Assembly (NCBI GenBank): GCA_023853785.1
Contig: JAJIRX010000016.1
Span: forward strand, 124,001 to 188,000
Direction of reading: 5' to 3'
Origin: Psilocybe azurescens
Lineage: Eukaryota; Basidiomycota; Agaricomycetes; Agaricales; Agrocybaceae
DNA length: 64,000 bases
Shown here piece by piece: positions 1 through 11,935 of the stretch. The notes under the pieces are model-generated. The model searched no databases. It had not been told where the DNA came from and was given only the letters and a program-made list of their open reading frames with translations. A program made the translations under genes and the position numbers. The stretch's first letter is position 1, and every line of letters begins with the position of its first letter.

Positions 1-290
1 AAGAGGAGGAGGAACAGGACAACGAAGAAGACGACGGAGTTTTCGAAAAAGGGAGCGAGGAAGATGATGGAATGTTTGACGACATGCCAGGATTGGATGC
101 AGTGTCAGAGACGGATGAAGACGAGGACCAGGATGTTGAAGAAGACGATGACCTTTTTGAAAAGGGGGAGCGAGGGGGACGAGGGGATGTTTGAAGACAT
201 GCCTGGATTGGACACAATGTCAGAAACGGACGACGATGAAGACGGGGATGATGACAAAGGGGAGGACGACTACGATTATCAGGAGCCTAC
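1..290 (+). repeat. Direct repeat of about 115 bp in the acidic linker of the gypsy element
   Basis: Two copies of an acidic segment, beginning near positions 51 and 166, both encode a core like GMFDDMPGLDAVSETDEDED. The spacing of about 115 bp is not a multiple of three, so the second copy is in another frame and the linker is broken. An Asp/Glu-rich linker lies N-terminal to RT in this gypsy family; the duplication itself is read directly from the sequence. Confidence 0.6.
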
Positions 291-393
291 TCGGTTTCCG
301 GAACCTGAGACAACGACGGAGACGTTCGGCGTACAAAAAGGTCAAAAATCGCGTTAAACCTGTGGCAACAACACTCCCGAGAACTTTAGGATT

Positions 394-1604
394 GTGCGGA
401 AGACTCCTGGCGACCCTCTACAAGGAATGCCCGAGCTACCGACTAAGCCACCAGATTTCTCACCTGGGGTAAGATACACCCAGGAACGGAAACAAGCTAT
501 GAATGTGAACGATGATGGATTCCTCTGGCCGGAAGAGGAGAAGCTGGTACATTACCTCCTAAAAGCACATGAGGACGGATTTGCTTGGGACAAAAGCGAG
601 AAGGGAAAATTCAAATCCGAATACTTCGAGCCCGTCACGATACCCACCGTAGAACATGTACCCTGGGTCTTGCGAAATATTCCAATCCCGAGAGGAAGCT
701 ATGACCAGGTCATTGAGGTAATCAAATCGAAAATAGCCTCGGGAATCTACGAGCCATCCAATTCGTCATACCGCTCGAGATGGTTCATGGTGTTGAAGAA
801 GGATGGGAAATCGCTACGCTTAGTACACAATCTGCAGCCTCTGAATCAAGTCAGCATCAAAGACAGTGCGTTACCTCCCAGCCGTAGAACCATACGCAGA
901 ATCCTTTGGGGGCAGAAGCTGTTACGGGATGTTCGACCTCTTCGTCGGGTTCGATCAGCGAGAATTAGCAACTGAATCAAGAGATCTTACGACGTTTCAA
1001 ACACCGTTGGGCACTTTCCGGCTGACCGCGATTCCAATGGGATACACAAATTCGATGCAAATCCAGCACGGTGACACGACCTTCCTCCTGCAAGATGAGA
1101 TACCGCATGTCACACAGCCTTTCATCGACGACATACCTGTTAAAGGTCCCCATACGCGCTACGAGCTTACAGATGGCGGATTCAAAACGATACCAGAAAA
1201 CAACGGTATCCGACGATTCGTATGGGAGCACCTCACGAACGTAAATCGAGTGATACAGCGGGTACGAATCGCAGGGGGGAACGCCGGGCCCAAAATCTAC
1301 CCTGTGTGCGGCGTCAGCGGTGATCGTCGGTCATGTCTGCAACTATGAGGGACGGGTACCTTTGCAATCGAGAGTACAGAAGATATCGCATTGGCCGGCA
1401 TGCAAGACGGTCACCGACGTACGAGGTTTCCTAGGAACGATGGGTACGATCAGAGTTTTCATAAAGGACTACGCAAAACACGCGAAAGCCACTGGTGGAA
1501 CTCACCAGGAAGAACGTGGAGTTTGTATTTGGAGAAACGGAGCTAGCTGCAATGGGGAAGCTCAAACTCCTGGCAGAAACATGCCCGGCGATACGTGCAA
1601 TTAA
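394..1604 (+). pseudogene. Ty3/gypsy reverse transcriptase, broken
   Basis: The first part (about 394-880) carries the RT N-terminal motifs, including EPSNSSYRSRWFMVLKKDGK and LRLVHNLQPLN. The frame then shifts at about 878-882 into YAESFGGRSCYGMFDLFVGF, followed by TFQTPLGTFRLTAIPMGYTN and the catalytic FIDDIPVKGP, where Phe replaces the common Tyr of YxDD, as is usual in this fungal lineage. A further shift near 1,320 moves into VGHVCNYEGRVP and the thumb-like VTDVRGFLGTMG. The catalytic aspartates are retained, but three frames are used, so this is a dead RT. It is contiguous with RNase H downstream. Confidence 0.88.
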
Positions 1605-2148
1605 CTATGAATCCGCTAACGAAGTGACGCTGGCTGTTGACTCCTCATGGATGGCAGTGGGTTACGTTCTGTCGCAGACAGGAGACGATGGCGTACGATA
1701 CCCGTCACGGTTCGGGTCAATAACGTGGAACGAGAGGGAACAACGCTACTCACAGGCCAAACTCGAGCTATATGGAATGTTCAGCGCATTGAAGGATGCC
1801 CGCCTGTACATAGTAGGGGTTAAGAAGCTGGTGGTCGAGGTGGACGCGAAATACATCAAGGGAATGATCAACAACCCCGATATTGTCCCCAACGCCGCTG
1901 CGAACCGATGGTTGGCCGGAATCCTTCTTTTCAACTTTGAGCTGCGACATGTTCCAGGAAAGGATCACGCGGCCGCGGATGGACTTTCGAGGCGAGGACG
2001 AGCGGAAGAGGACCCTACAGACAACGACGACATCGATGATTGGATTGATGAGGCTAACGGGTTTGCGATCGAACTCCTGAACTGGGAACAGTCACATGTG
2101 CAGCAAGCGTTGGAGAATAAAGAAAACTCACTTACCGACTGGCCGTGA
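1495..2148 (+). pseudogene. RNase H domain of the gypsy element
   Basis: The longest open piece of this element (about 217 codons) contains the acidic residues expected of retroelement RNase H: Asp in VTLAVDSSWMAVGYVL, Glu in QAKLELYGMFSALKD, Asp in VVEVDAKYIKGMIN, and the terminal VPGKDHAAADGLSRRG box. It removes RNA from the RNA/DNA hybrid during reverse transcription. The frame stays open to a stop at about 2,146, while RT before it and integrase after it are in other frames. The domain looks intact, but it is isolated by frameshifts and so counts as part of the pseudogene. Confidence 0.85.
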
Positions 2149-2282
2149 CGTTCCCCACGGACGAAGTCCAAGGGCCAAGGCGCCGAGAACATGAACTACT
2201 TCCCCGCGAGCGCTAGTACTGCAAGCGGCGGTGGCAATTGTGAATATCCCGCGTACAGAAAAGGTGCGCTCGTGACGAAATC

Positions 2283-3372
2283 TTGGCGGAGATACAACAT
2301 TTCTTGGTGGATCCTTCGATACGACCCCGAGAAGATATGACGGATCAAGAGTTCGCTAGGTTCGTGCGGCAGGCATCAGACTTTTTCCTGCGCGATGCAG
2401 TCCTATGGAGGAAGGACAAGGAAGGAAGGCATAAGCTGGTAATACCCGCAAATAGACGACTTACAATCATTCAGCAGGCGCACGACGATTTAGGACACAA
2501 AGGAGTGTTCTCCGTCCGGATGAGGCTTCTGGAACGATTTTGGTGGCCCTATCTCGAAGACGACGTCAAGTGGTACACCCGCACCTGCCATGAGTGCCAA
2601 GTCAGGCAGCTTCACAAGATACAGATACCTCCAACGGTTCCAACGCCGAGGGGTTTATTCAGGAAAGTGTATGTAGACACAATGTTGATGCCGAAGGCCA
2701 GTGGATATCGATATATCGCTCATGCTCGCTGTTCGCTATCATCGTTCCCCCGAATGGACAAAATTGAAGACCGAATCGGCGAAGAATTTGGCATCATTCC
2801 TCTTCACAGCGATCCTCTGCCGGTGGGGGCAATTGAAGAAATAGTCACGGACAACGCCCCTCAGTACCTGGCGGCAGCCGAATTTCTGGTAGCAAAGTAC
2901 AAAATACATCACATCCACATCTCGCCCTATAATTCACGAGCCCAGGGACCCATCGAGCGAAGACATTTGGATGTACGCGAGGCCCTCGTGAAAGCCAGCG
3001 GGAGGCGTGGAGACGAAGTGGCCTGAGGTGGCGCCATCAGTCTTCTGGGCCGAACGTGTTACCGTGCAGAAAAGTACTGGATACTCACCCTTTTACCTCG
3101 CTCACGGAGTCGAACCCCTTCTACCCTTCGACCTCGCCGAATCTACATACCTCTGCCCAGCAGGGGAGGAACGACTATCAACCACAGATCTCATCGCTCA
3201 AAGGGCAACAATGTTGCAGAAACGAGAGAAGGACTTGAAGGTTGTGAAGGAACGGGTTCTGGCAGCGAGATGGAAGGCCGTAAAACAGAAAGAGGAGGAA
3301 CACAGAAGGGACACCATCAATTTTGACTTCAAGCCAGGGCGCACTAGTGTTGGTACGAAATTCACTAATTGA
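2283..3372 (+). pseudogene. Integrase of the gypsy element, split in two frames
   Basis: The N-terminal HHCC zinc finger is visible in QQAHDDLGHKGVFSVRMRLL and YTRTCHECQ. The DDE core follows: Asp in YVDTMLMPKASGYRY, Asp in IVTDNAPQY and Glu in GPIERRHLDVREA, with about 35 residues between the last two. At about 3,007-3,026 the frame shifts into WPEVAPSVFWAERVT and TGYSPFYLAHGVEPLLPFDL, the typical gypsy C-terminal region. Catalytic residues are conserved, but the frameshift and those upstream prevent function. Integrases of this class join retrotransposon cDNA to chromosomal DNA. Confidence 0.88.
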
Positions 3373-3601
3373 CAAGGATCTCGGCAGTAAGACAAAGCCG
3401 TGTTATCTCGGGCCGATGCTAGTCGTAGGAGGACCACTGGAGGATCATACATCCCTCGCCCGAATTGGACGGAGCAATCTCAAAACTACGTTATGGCGCT
3501 GCACGTCTGTTCCCCTATTTCCCTCGAACAACCCACGCTGTTCCCATTACCAGCATTGTCGAAATGACCAACGAGGAACTAGATCAATTAGGACACGATA
3601 G
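3323..3601 (+). pseudogene. C-terminal tail of gypsy integrase in a third frame
   Basis: After a frameshift the plus strand reads GALVLVRNSLIDKDLGSKTK and YLGPMLVV, matching the chromodomain-proximal tail of this gypsy family, in which a hydrophobic strand precedes a K-x-KP-x-YLGP motif. No further pol sequence is visible beyond about 3,560. The next 250 bp are T-rich and carry no recognisable LTR or primer/polypurine tract. Confidence 0.7.
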
Positions 3602-3859
3602 CTTGGGGGAAGAGTCGGAGGACGAATCATCGGAATGACTACATCTGGGAACATCAAAAAGGCGACAAATGCCTATCAAAACGTTCTATCGAACGACCAA
3701 CAACCTTTTATTTCAACTAATATCGATTTCTATTCTCGCTTTCTTACTTACTCTCCTTTCATTTTTTTCTCTTTTCTGTCTATCTCTTCTCCTATTACCC
3801 TTTTCACGAGACTCGGATCAGCAAACCCGCTCCTGCCGTACCTCCAGAATCAGTGGCAA

Positions 3860-4780
3860 GAACCACGGAAACATGACTGTCGAGACACACCAGCTACAAA
3901 GCTTCCTCGTCATCGTTGTAGGGGACATACTCATCCCCCGTCGGAAAGGCGTGAGGGCGATGACTTGGGCTTCAGCTGGAGCATCAGCAGCTGGGATCCG
4001 TTCCATGACGCGTGCACGACGAACCCTATCAGCGGGAGGGCGCTCGCAATGGAGGGCAAACTCCCCTACCGACGGACGTTCAGGAACGGCGCGGCCTGGG
4101 ACTACTGGAACACCAGCACGGTCCAGGAGGTCATCTACCAACCTAAGGATCCGGTTCGCTTCTCCGAGGGCATCGTTGGGGTCTATCAACAACCGCTGCT
4201 GTTGACGAATAATGATTTGGGCGTCGTAATGTTGGAGGCCGGCATTGAAATACAGCGCGCTGATCAGTGGTAAGGGCATTCAGGTACTTCTCAACACAAT
4301 CTTTGCCGGCGGCTCGAACGACACGCTTCGCCGCTCATTTCGACACGCTTGAAGCAATCCAGAAACAGGTTGACATGTTCATCGTCAAGCGAACACAGTC
4401 TGCCAAAATCCTACGCTGACCGACTTAGCTCGTACAAACTGGTCAATTTCTATCTCAAGGTGTTTGACCTCAACATCGGTGATCTCTCCGCGCTCTCGCA
4501 ACATCCGGACGGCCATGGTTTGAACGAAACTTTTCAGGGCTTCATACTCGGTGAAAGACAGATCTCGAAGATGCTCGTAGTGCGGGCGCAGTCGGGAGGA
4601 AGAGATGACGCTCATCGAGGCCCTCGTCCCCAGGTTTGGAATGCAGCACGTCGTTGAGAAAATCAGCAATCATGGGACGATTTGCTGGGTCCGCATGGGC
4701 GGCAAGGGCGTCAGAGTATCATGGGAGGCGACATGTTAGAACAGCTTTCGAAAGCAAGATCTCGCTATTGACTAGGGAGT
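3860..4780 (-). pseudogene. Unrecognised broken minus-strand coding region
   Basis: Several minus-strand frames give protein-like sequence with biased composition: a region like PANRPMIADFLNDVLHSKPG (about 4,640-4,700), then LSFTEYEALKSFVQTMAVRM and VEVKHLEIEIDQFVRAK (4,440-4,600), then GEANRILRLVDDLLDRAG (about 4,130-4,190). The pieces are in different frames, joined by frameshifts or small introns I could not fix. No known domain is recognised. It lies just downstream of the gypsy element in opposite orientation and could be part of another retroelement (a gag-like protein) or a decayed host gene. Confidence 0.35.
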
Positions 4781-4789
4781 CAATGTTTA

Positions 4790-5420
4790 TAGTGTCTGGG
4801 AGGTGTAGAACTTCCGTTCTGTCTCAGCACGGAACGCGGCAAGCAACGGCATCGACGCAGAAGGGTTTAGCCATCGAATCCGACATACCAAGACCAAAGT
4901 CAAACCCATCCGTGTTTCGGCACTTCGGCACCACCTCAAGACAAATATAAACCACACACCCATAGAGCTAATCCATTTACCGAAGGGGGCGAACGTCTCC
5001 GAACCAATCATCTCAAAAGCTTGGAAATATCCCAAGTATATAAAATTTAGTAGGAGAAAACATATTTAAGTAGACACTTTCATTTGGATACAGGATCGTA
5101 TTCTTGGGACCCCAAATTGACACCATATCTCTTGCTACGTCCACTTTGAACTAAAAGAATAACCCTCTAAAACTATCTACTTCAATCTATCTGTTAAACC
5201 GTTTCTTCCGCGAACTCTCGTACGTCGTCGCATCGCTCCGAAGTTTATCGTCGAACCAGTCTGCTCACGCCGTCCTCGTACCTCATCGATCTGCCCTCTG
5301 GCCTCTTTTTTCACTCGCGAACGCTTACCGTCATCGTCTTCAGCGGACCTTTCTACACGGGATCTTCAAACATATATATATATCAACGCTACATAGGACC
5401 CCGCCTTGACTGAATACATA
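4790..5420. other. Intergenic stretch without a recognised feature
   Basis: Only short frames occur here. The sequence holds an AT-rich run (tatataaaatttag near 5,037) and a (TA)n tract near 5,372-5,383. I see no gene, RNA or repeat that can be supported. Confidence 0.4.
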
Positions 5421-5421
5421 T

Positions 5422-7835
5422 TCAGCAAGACGAACACTGACTGTTTCTGACGGTCAGCATTACAAGGAGAAGGAGACAGTCCGAACCAGGACACTTCAAC
5501 TCACTTTCACGACCTTGACCAGCCTTTACTTGATTTTTCAGTTTGTCGAGTTCGGCACGCGTATTAGCCTGATAACGAACATGAGCTGTATGTTGTATTG
5601 AAAGCGGCATTGAAGACGTACCAAAGCTGTATCATAGTCGGTTTTCATTTTGCTGCATCACTTTGCGTACTGCTTTTCGTACTTCTCTTCAACGGCCTTC
5701 TACAGAGCAAGTGGATTAGACATAAGACAGATGTATCGACGGAGACGAACCAAAGCTTGCTCTTGCTGAGATTTTAGTCTTTGCTCCACTGCTGAAAGAT
5801 CGTCATTGCTCTTGTTCAATTTGCTGATCTCCTCTTTCAATTTGCCTTGCTCAGCATCGTCGTTTGCAACACGCTTACATAAACCGTCAATTTCGTTACG
5901 AAGCGCTTGAATCTCGGTGCCCACGGTATTGCTCGGGGAATTGAGTTCGCGCGTGCTGCTGATGAGATTGCAGAGTTTGGTTGAGACCGTTAATTGTATC
6001 ATTTGCCTTCTGTAACTCTGATTCAAGATATTTGATAGTTTGGGTGGTTTGAGCATTGAGACTAGCTAGCTTTGTTTCCAAGTCCGTGACGGTAGCAGAC
6101 GCAACGGGGGCCTTGAGCTTGTTTTGTTCGCTTTGAACTTTTGCGAGCTCTTCCTTCAAATTCTTAGACTTCGTTTGTGAACCTTGTAGTTTTGTCATGG
6201 CTTTGGAAAGGTCATTCTGTTGGTTTGCAATGGTACCTCTCAAGGCGTTGGAGGTTTGTTCGTGCTCAGCCATTTTATCTTCGAGTTCTTGGCATGTTGC
6301 TTCGGAATCCTCCTTTGCCTTTTGTAGTTGTTTCTGGAGAACTTCTACCTGCTTCTGAGACTCGGTCAGCTGGAAAATGGGTAATAAGTACATATTCTGA
6401 ATTAGAGAAAAGAATAGACAGACATCTGTTTGATGTACATTGATCACACGCTGGAAAGTTATCCGATCCGCCCGTAAGTTGTTCGTCAATCTAGAGATGC
6501 ATAATATGAATGTCAGGATGCATAGATTTGTTGACTTGACGTACCAGATTTTGAATCTCTTGTTCTTTTAGCAACTCTGTCCTATGTCCAACGACTCTGA
6601 CTCTTGATACATGGTCCTCTTCAGTAGGTCGTTTTCTGCGGCTACCCGTTACATGAACTACCGTAGGAGGTTGAGCTAGAATGGATTGAATTGTAGAGGG
6701 CAGAGCAGTAGAGGGCAGAACGCTAGTATCAACAATCGGTCGTAGCAGTCCATCATTGGGGCGACCATACACGCTAATACCTCCACCAGACTGAAGATGT
6801 CCTATTTGAATGGGTTGCACAGTAGAGGTTAGAAGGCCGGTAACGTCTGTGGATTCGGGGGGTTGGGCTGAGGGTAGAAGAGCAGTAACGCCTGTGGATT
6901 GGGAATTTGGGGCAGAGGAACTACCGTTAGAGGGTGGAGGGCCGGTAATGCCTATGGATTGGGGGGGTTGGGCTGAGGGTGGAAGGGCAGTAACGCCTGT
7001 GAATTGGGAATTTTGGACAGAGGCGCGACCGTTAGAGGGTGGAAGAGCGGTAACGCCAGTGGATTGGGGGGGTTGGGCTGAGGGTGGAAGGGCAGTAACG
7101 CCCTGTGAATTGGGAATTTTGGGCAGAGGCGCTGACCGTTAGAGGGTGGAGGAGCGGTAATGCCAGTAGATTGGGGGGTTGGGCTGAAGGTGGAAGGGTA
7201 GTAACGCCCTGTGGATTGGGAATTTTGGGCAGAGGCAGCGACCGTTAGAGGGTGGAGGAGCGGTAATGCCAGTAGATTGGGGGGGTTGGGCTGAAGGTGG
7301 AAGGGTAGTAACGCCCTGTGGATTGGGAATTTTGGGCAGAGGCAGCGACCGTTAGAGGGTGGAGGAGCGGTAACGCCAGTGGATTGGGGGGGTTGGGCTG
7401 AGGCGCGACCATGACCCGTTGATGGTAGTGGTCCATCATTGGGCCGACGATGCCTTCCTACTCCACCAGACTGAGGATGTTCTTTTTCTTTTGAATAGAT
7501 TGAATGATAGAGGGCGGAAGGCCGGACACGTCAGTGGATTGGGCGGTGGAGCGTTTGGAAGATGTAGGACGCCTGTACGGCATGTAAGGCAGGGCTTGGA
7601 GGACATTCGGACGTCGGGACGTTGTCGAAATTTGAGCTTCCAAGTCGGCATCAGCAGCGTTAGGCACATTGGCGTGAAGATCGTTATGAGGCCGGGATGT
7701 TGTGCCCTTTTGTGCTTCTAAGTCAGCATTAGCAGCTTTAGGTACACTGGCGGGCGGGTGATCTGAAGACGTATCCATGTTTGACGATTCGATTTGAGGG
7801 GCAAATATTGACATAAATTTTTGCCTAAACGCCAT
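5422..7835 (-). CDS. Coiled-coil protein gene, multi-exon, possibly frame-damaged
   Basis: The likely start is at 7,835 (MAFRQKFMSIFAPQIESSN). The N-terminal part contains a repeated motif (KAANADLEAQKGTTSR and NAADADLEAQISTTSR). A proline/serine-rich middle is produced by the minisatellite at 6,824-7,400. The C-terminal half (6,820 down to 5,422) is a long coiled coil, for example LTESQKQVEVLQKQLQKAK, LEDKMAEHEQTSNALRGTI and NEIDGLCKRVANDDAEQ. Frame changes between pieces are compatible with short introns but not all were resolved, and minisatellite units of 106-107 bp disturb the frame. There is no enzymatic domain. The coiled coil resembles that of the coiled-coil/RING gene at 12.4 kb, but no RING is visible here. 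Confidence 0.55.
6824..7400. repeat. Minisatellite, about 5.5 units of 105-107 bp
   Basis: Units start at 6,824, 6,929, 7,034, 7,141, 7,247 and (partial) 7,354, with lengths 105, 105, 107, 106 and 107 bp. Each begins with agagggtgg and contains gattgggggggttgggctga and attgggaattttgggcaga. G/C-strand asymmetry is strong. The flanks are themselves duplicated: the block around 6,741-6,840 resembles 7,423-7,530. Units three to five are more alike than the first, suggesting recent expansion. Confidence 0.9.
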
Positions 7836-8048
7836 GCTGCGGGAAATGGTTGGGAATGAACGAGCGATAGAGAGCTATCAAGAATTTATGGTCATTGGGA
7901 CCTTTTGGACAACAAACGGCTTTGTGAATACCAAACACACAAAACAAAGAAATTAGGCTCACATAAAGATCCCAGAAATACCGTACTGAACCCCCACATC
8001 TTTCTGACAAACTTTGCGCATCTAACTACCCAACTCCATCATCACATT

Positions 8049-8477
8049 ATGGTGTCGGCGTTGCCAACGTTCAAACCTACTACAAAGGTGAGCCCAGCCA
8101 GTCGATTTACAATACTCTGTAACTTACCGCCGTCAAAAGGATTCCCAGTTACTCATTCACGCCCGATATTACGGGAGTACATCAAACGGAGCGGTCACCA
8201 AGCGTGTCCACACGCTGGCCAACAGAAGCGGTCGAAGCCCAAGATTGGAGTCGTTGATGGGGGAAAGCTGCTCCAACCCTACATACACGATGGGGTGGTG
8301 AGTATAACGAATAGAAAAGGCAAAGTACACCGATTCCATTTGTTCGTCAAGAATCACAGGCTTTTACCCCTAATAAATCAGCTTGACGCTGGGGCGAAGC
8401 GGGCGGTGGAAAGGCGATATAGTAGCCTTCCGGAAAGGCCTTTGACACGAGCTAGTCAATCTAACTCCAAGCGATAG
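8049..8477 (+). CDS. Hypothetical basic protein
   Basis: An open frame from an ATG at 8,049 (MVSALPTFKPTTK) runs to a stop at 8,477. A plausible short intron starts at gtgagc (8,089) and would remove the first downstream segment. The rest contains HSRPILREYIKRSGHQACP and NRKGKVHRFHLFVKNHRLLP, rich in Lys/Arg. I recognise no domain. The frame is also open upstream to 7,905, but the ATG at 8,049 better marks the start of protein-like composition. It is divergent from the coiled-coil gene on the opposite strand, and the two starts are about 210 bp apart. Confidence 0.35.
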   Translation: MVSALPTFKPTTKVSPASRFTILCNLPPSKGFPVTHSRPILREYIKRSGHQACPHAGQQKRSKPKIGVVDGGKLLQPYIHDGVVSITNRKGKVHRFHLFVKNHRLLPLINQLDAGAKRAVERRYSSLPERPLTRASQSNSKR

Positions 8478-8479
8478 AG

Positions 8480-9281
8480 GCGTAGTTGATTACGCTGTAA
8501 AACGGTCAGTTATTGATGTTAACCACATAGATAGGCACTCATCATTACCTAGATTCCTGGAGACCGTTGAACAACGTCGAAGGTTCCGCATTCCAAGAGA
8601 TCTCATGTTCTTCAAGCCTTGACCGACGATCCTCATTATTTACTTTCGTTCCTCTTTGTTGTAAACTACTTTACATGTACACCCATTTCTTGTAGTATAC
8701 TAATCATAATCGATCCTACTTTAATATTTGGCTTCATACTAAGCACCTCGCTTGTCGATGTGATGGCAAGGAAGAGAAAAGGAAAACATGTGAAAGTGTC
8801 AACGGCGTCATGATAGCACACTCAAATTTTCATGCCAGCGTTGCCGGATATAATTGTGGCGCGACTGGTCGGCTTGAGCGGCTTGGAAATTTTTATGGTA
8901 CTTAGAAACCTGTTCAACAATTTCTCACGCTTTCCTTCTTCACAGTGACTACACACTAAGTATAGCTGTGCTCGTAGTCGCAACACTATCAAGGCGTCAA
9001 CAGGTAAGTTCAGAAAGCAGTAGATACCTCATATGTATATCTAAGTGTACATAATAAAATGGATTGAGTAGTGAAGTTAGAGAAAGCGATATGATTGTAT
9101 TTCCAAGCGAAGTTCTGTAGAATTGCAATATCTGTGCTAACTTTGACCCAGTCATAACACGAAATTGTAGATACAACACTAAACTCTCAACGTGAATACG
9201 AGCCCCCCTCAGAAGTGAGATGAAGCATGTGAGTTATGTCTCCTTGTCTTGGACTTTCCGTTACTGATATCTTGGCCGAAG
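8480..9281. other. Intergenic stretch, no gene seen
   Basis: About 800 bp of AT-rich sequence with only short frames. It presumably includes the promoter of the Spt5-like gene that starts at 9,282, but no clear TATA box or repeat can be assigned. Confidence 0.4.
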
Positions 9282-11935
9282 ATGGATCCAAGAGTGCGTC
9301 AGTTTCTGGACATGGAAGCGCAGGTAGAAGAAGATGGCTTTTCCGATGAGGAAGATGAAGCAGAAGAGCGCGACAGGGAAGGTCAATTTTGTTTTCTCGA
9401 ATCTCATCTCTTGCAGCAGTCTTGAAAGTCAGACCTAGATGCGTTCATTGACGATGGGACAGCTTTGGACAACGAAGATTCCGTGTTACCAGCTAATCTT
9501 TCGGTCCATCACCACAGCGAGGGACGCCTTGGAACTTCTTATATCACGCATAGATGCAAGAATAGATGCAAGAAGGAACGCCTCTGGCCATAGAATATAC
9601 ACCGTCGATGATGTACCGGAGACGAACTTGGACAAAGAGTTGGTCTATATTCCTAGGGAAGGGGATTATCCACTGTGGCGTATTGAATGTCGAGTATGCC
9701 TATTTTCATCTACTTATGGGAGTCTCTGAATGTACTGATGGACGTTCTAAAGTTTGGCGTCGAAGATCTGGCTGTGGTTTCTCTGCTGAACTCTGTCGCA
9801 GAGCAACATCAAGTCCGTTCAGCCTTCACTCAAGGTTCCGTATGCGGCTGCATTTACGTTGAATGCAAAATGAACGAACGCCTCATCAAGCTTCTTCTCC
9901 TTATGCCCGGTATATTGCGCAACAGGTCGGGCCTTAAAAGTCGAATTGTTGATCCTTCGGAGTATGCGGGACTATTCAGAATGAGGGATGGACACAAAAT
10001 CGTGGAGGTTGGGAGCTGGGTAATCATCAAGAAAGGTCTTTACAAGGGGGACGTTGGGATTGTGTCGCAAAAAAGCTCGTTGGGCGCCCGTATTCTTCTT
10101 ATTCCTCGACTGGACACAACATCACAGAACCCACTCAAACGAAAAGCCTCCACTGTTAGGCCATTACCAAAGCTCTTCGACCCTGATCATTTCCGACAGC
10201 TTTTCCCATCCCACGTCGTGGTCCACGAGCATGGCCAACACTCCTTTGGGCAGTTGCAGTTTGAGCAAGGCCTTCTAGCCAAAGACTTTGACTACCATTC
10301 GTTCACAGTTAATGTGGAGGATATGTCTTTCGACTGTTATACCATGTTTAGGAGGAGCAAGCACCCTTCTATCACTCTTTCAAACATGCCTCGCCCTCGG
10401 GAATGGAGTATGAAGCAGAATGATAGAGTTCTTATTCGTATTCGCAGATCAGAAACTACAATTACATTCGTGCCCGCCCGTTTTAAACGCGTTGAATACT
10501 CTCTATGCTGATGTCGAGCAGATATTGGAGCATGATGGACCCAGTGGATGTTCGCAAGAACATTCCCTCCTTTCAGCGCGTGTCGTGGCAAGATTTGAGA
10601 AAAGAAATCAAGGTTGGGGAATACGTTTGCGTACGGGCGGACTACATGCTGGGAAGAAGGGTTGGGTAGTTCAAGTTGAAGACGAGCAAGTATCCATTGC
10701 GAGCAAGAAGATAGAGGGTGACATATATGAACATTTGAAAGACATAGCCATGGAAGTGAGCGCATGCCACAATTCAAACTGTTTTGGCAACTTAAGTTCA
10801 CTAACAAACTCTCTGATAGTTTTTGAGGTCCTCGCTAATTTTCTTGAAGTCACAGAAGAACTGGCCGTACTTCACTACAAACGCGAGCCCGAATCTGGAC
10901 CCCTTTCACCCAGTACACCTCGACATCCATGGTGTGGAGTAAAAGTGAAGATCTCAAAGAAACACCATCCGCGTAAAGGTGAAACTGGACAAATTTTTGA
11001 TGTCATTGAAAAACACGAAGAAAAAATTGTAATGCTGAATGTTCAATTGACGCGATATGATCCAAACGCCCCTTTTCATAAAATAACCCTCCACTATGAC
11101 GACGTCGTTGAACTTTCGTAAGCACTCTTCTTTATTCTTGATCTCCAATACAAAACAAGACGATAATAATGGTATAATAGGACTTATTACAAACTTGTTC
11201 ATTTCCTCAATCCTGGTGAAAATCATATCCGACCTACACCAAAACAACAATTGCCCAATTTTCGCAACTCATCTTTCTGACAGACCCTCAGAACAGCCCT
11301 CTGGATGTGATACTCCCCTGCTGACGCCCTATTCAGTCGTCATCTTCAGCATTGAGCCCGGCATGGGACCCTTCTTCGAGAACTCCGTTGGATTCGCCGG
11401 ACGACACAATCATGGCTTTCAGATTCATGGACCCCTCCAGTACTGCGACCACCGTCTCTGACACATGTGCTATTAAACCCAAAATTAGTTGGATGCAAAT
11501 TCAATGCCGTTGTAGACGGGCGGAGGATTCACTAATCAACAAATTGCAGTGTCAGTGGACCTTGAAGACAGCCGAGTTGTTCTTCACCATAAAAAATATC
11601 ACACGTGGATTTTGTTACAGCCTGGTTGGGTTACCCCAAAACATCCCAACCCCACTCATGACAATGGCCTCCTTGCCGTCATTAAAGGAGAGCACTGCGG
11701 TAAATACGACGCCGCATCCATCACCGACGAGGGCGCAGATTTGGCGACGACGATTACCATCATCTTGTCAGTGGTTAATAGGACCGAAGGTTCGCCTGAC
11801 TCATTATCAGGCGAGGAGTTGGAACTTGATCCACAGTCTCTTTGTACCGTACCCGAAACCAAAAAAGAGAAAGAGTTGAATTGGAGAGTGATGACCACGG
11901 TTCGAGCTATGTATCGCCATCGACCTAATCAGTAG
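9282..11935 (+). CDS. Spt5-like transcription elongation factor paralogue
   Basis: The start at 9,282 gives MDPRVRQFLDMEAQVEEDGF, an acidic N-terminus typical of Spt5. After introns follow a NusG N-terminal (NGN)-like domain (DKELVYIPREGDYPLWRIEC, then VRSAFTQGSVCGCIYVEC, about 9,620-9,900) and several KOW motifs: VGSWVIIKKGLYKGDVGIV (10,011-10,066), GLHAGKKGWVVQVEDEQ (about 10,640-10,690), GVKVKISKKHHPRKGETGQI (10,936-10,995) and GLLAVIKGEHCGKY (about 11,665). Spt5 binds RNA polymerase II and promotes elongation. An intron lies at about 9,690-9,752. Frame changes near 9,560 and 10,490 could be introns or lesions. Agaricomycetes often carry extra Spt5-like copies; this is probably one, not the essential gene. 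Confidence 0.65.

Larger units (their letters stand above)
1..3601 (+). mobile_element. Ty3/gypsy LTR retrotransposon remnant (pol, multiply frameshifted)
   Basis: The stretch encodes, in the usual gypsy order, a reverse transcriptase, an RNase H, a zinc-binding integrase and an integrase tail, but the reading frame changes at least six times, so no functional polyprotein can be made. The family is the mushroom gypsy type whose catalytic box reads FIDDIPVKGP. The window begins inside the acidic linker upstream of RT, so gag and protease lie outside or are lost. I could not identify long terminal repeats on either side. The 3' limit is set by the end of integrase-like coding and is approximate. 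This is an inactive copy. Confidence 0.9.
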
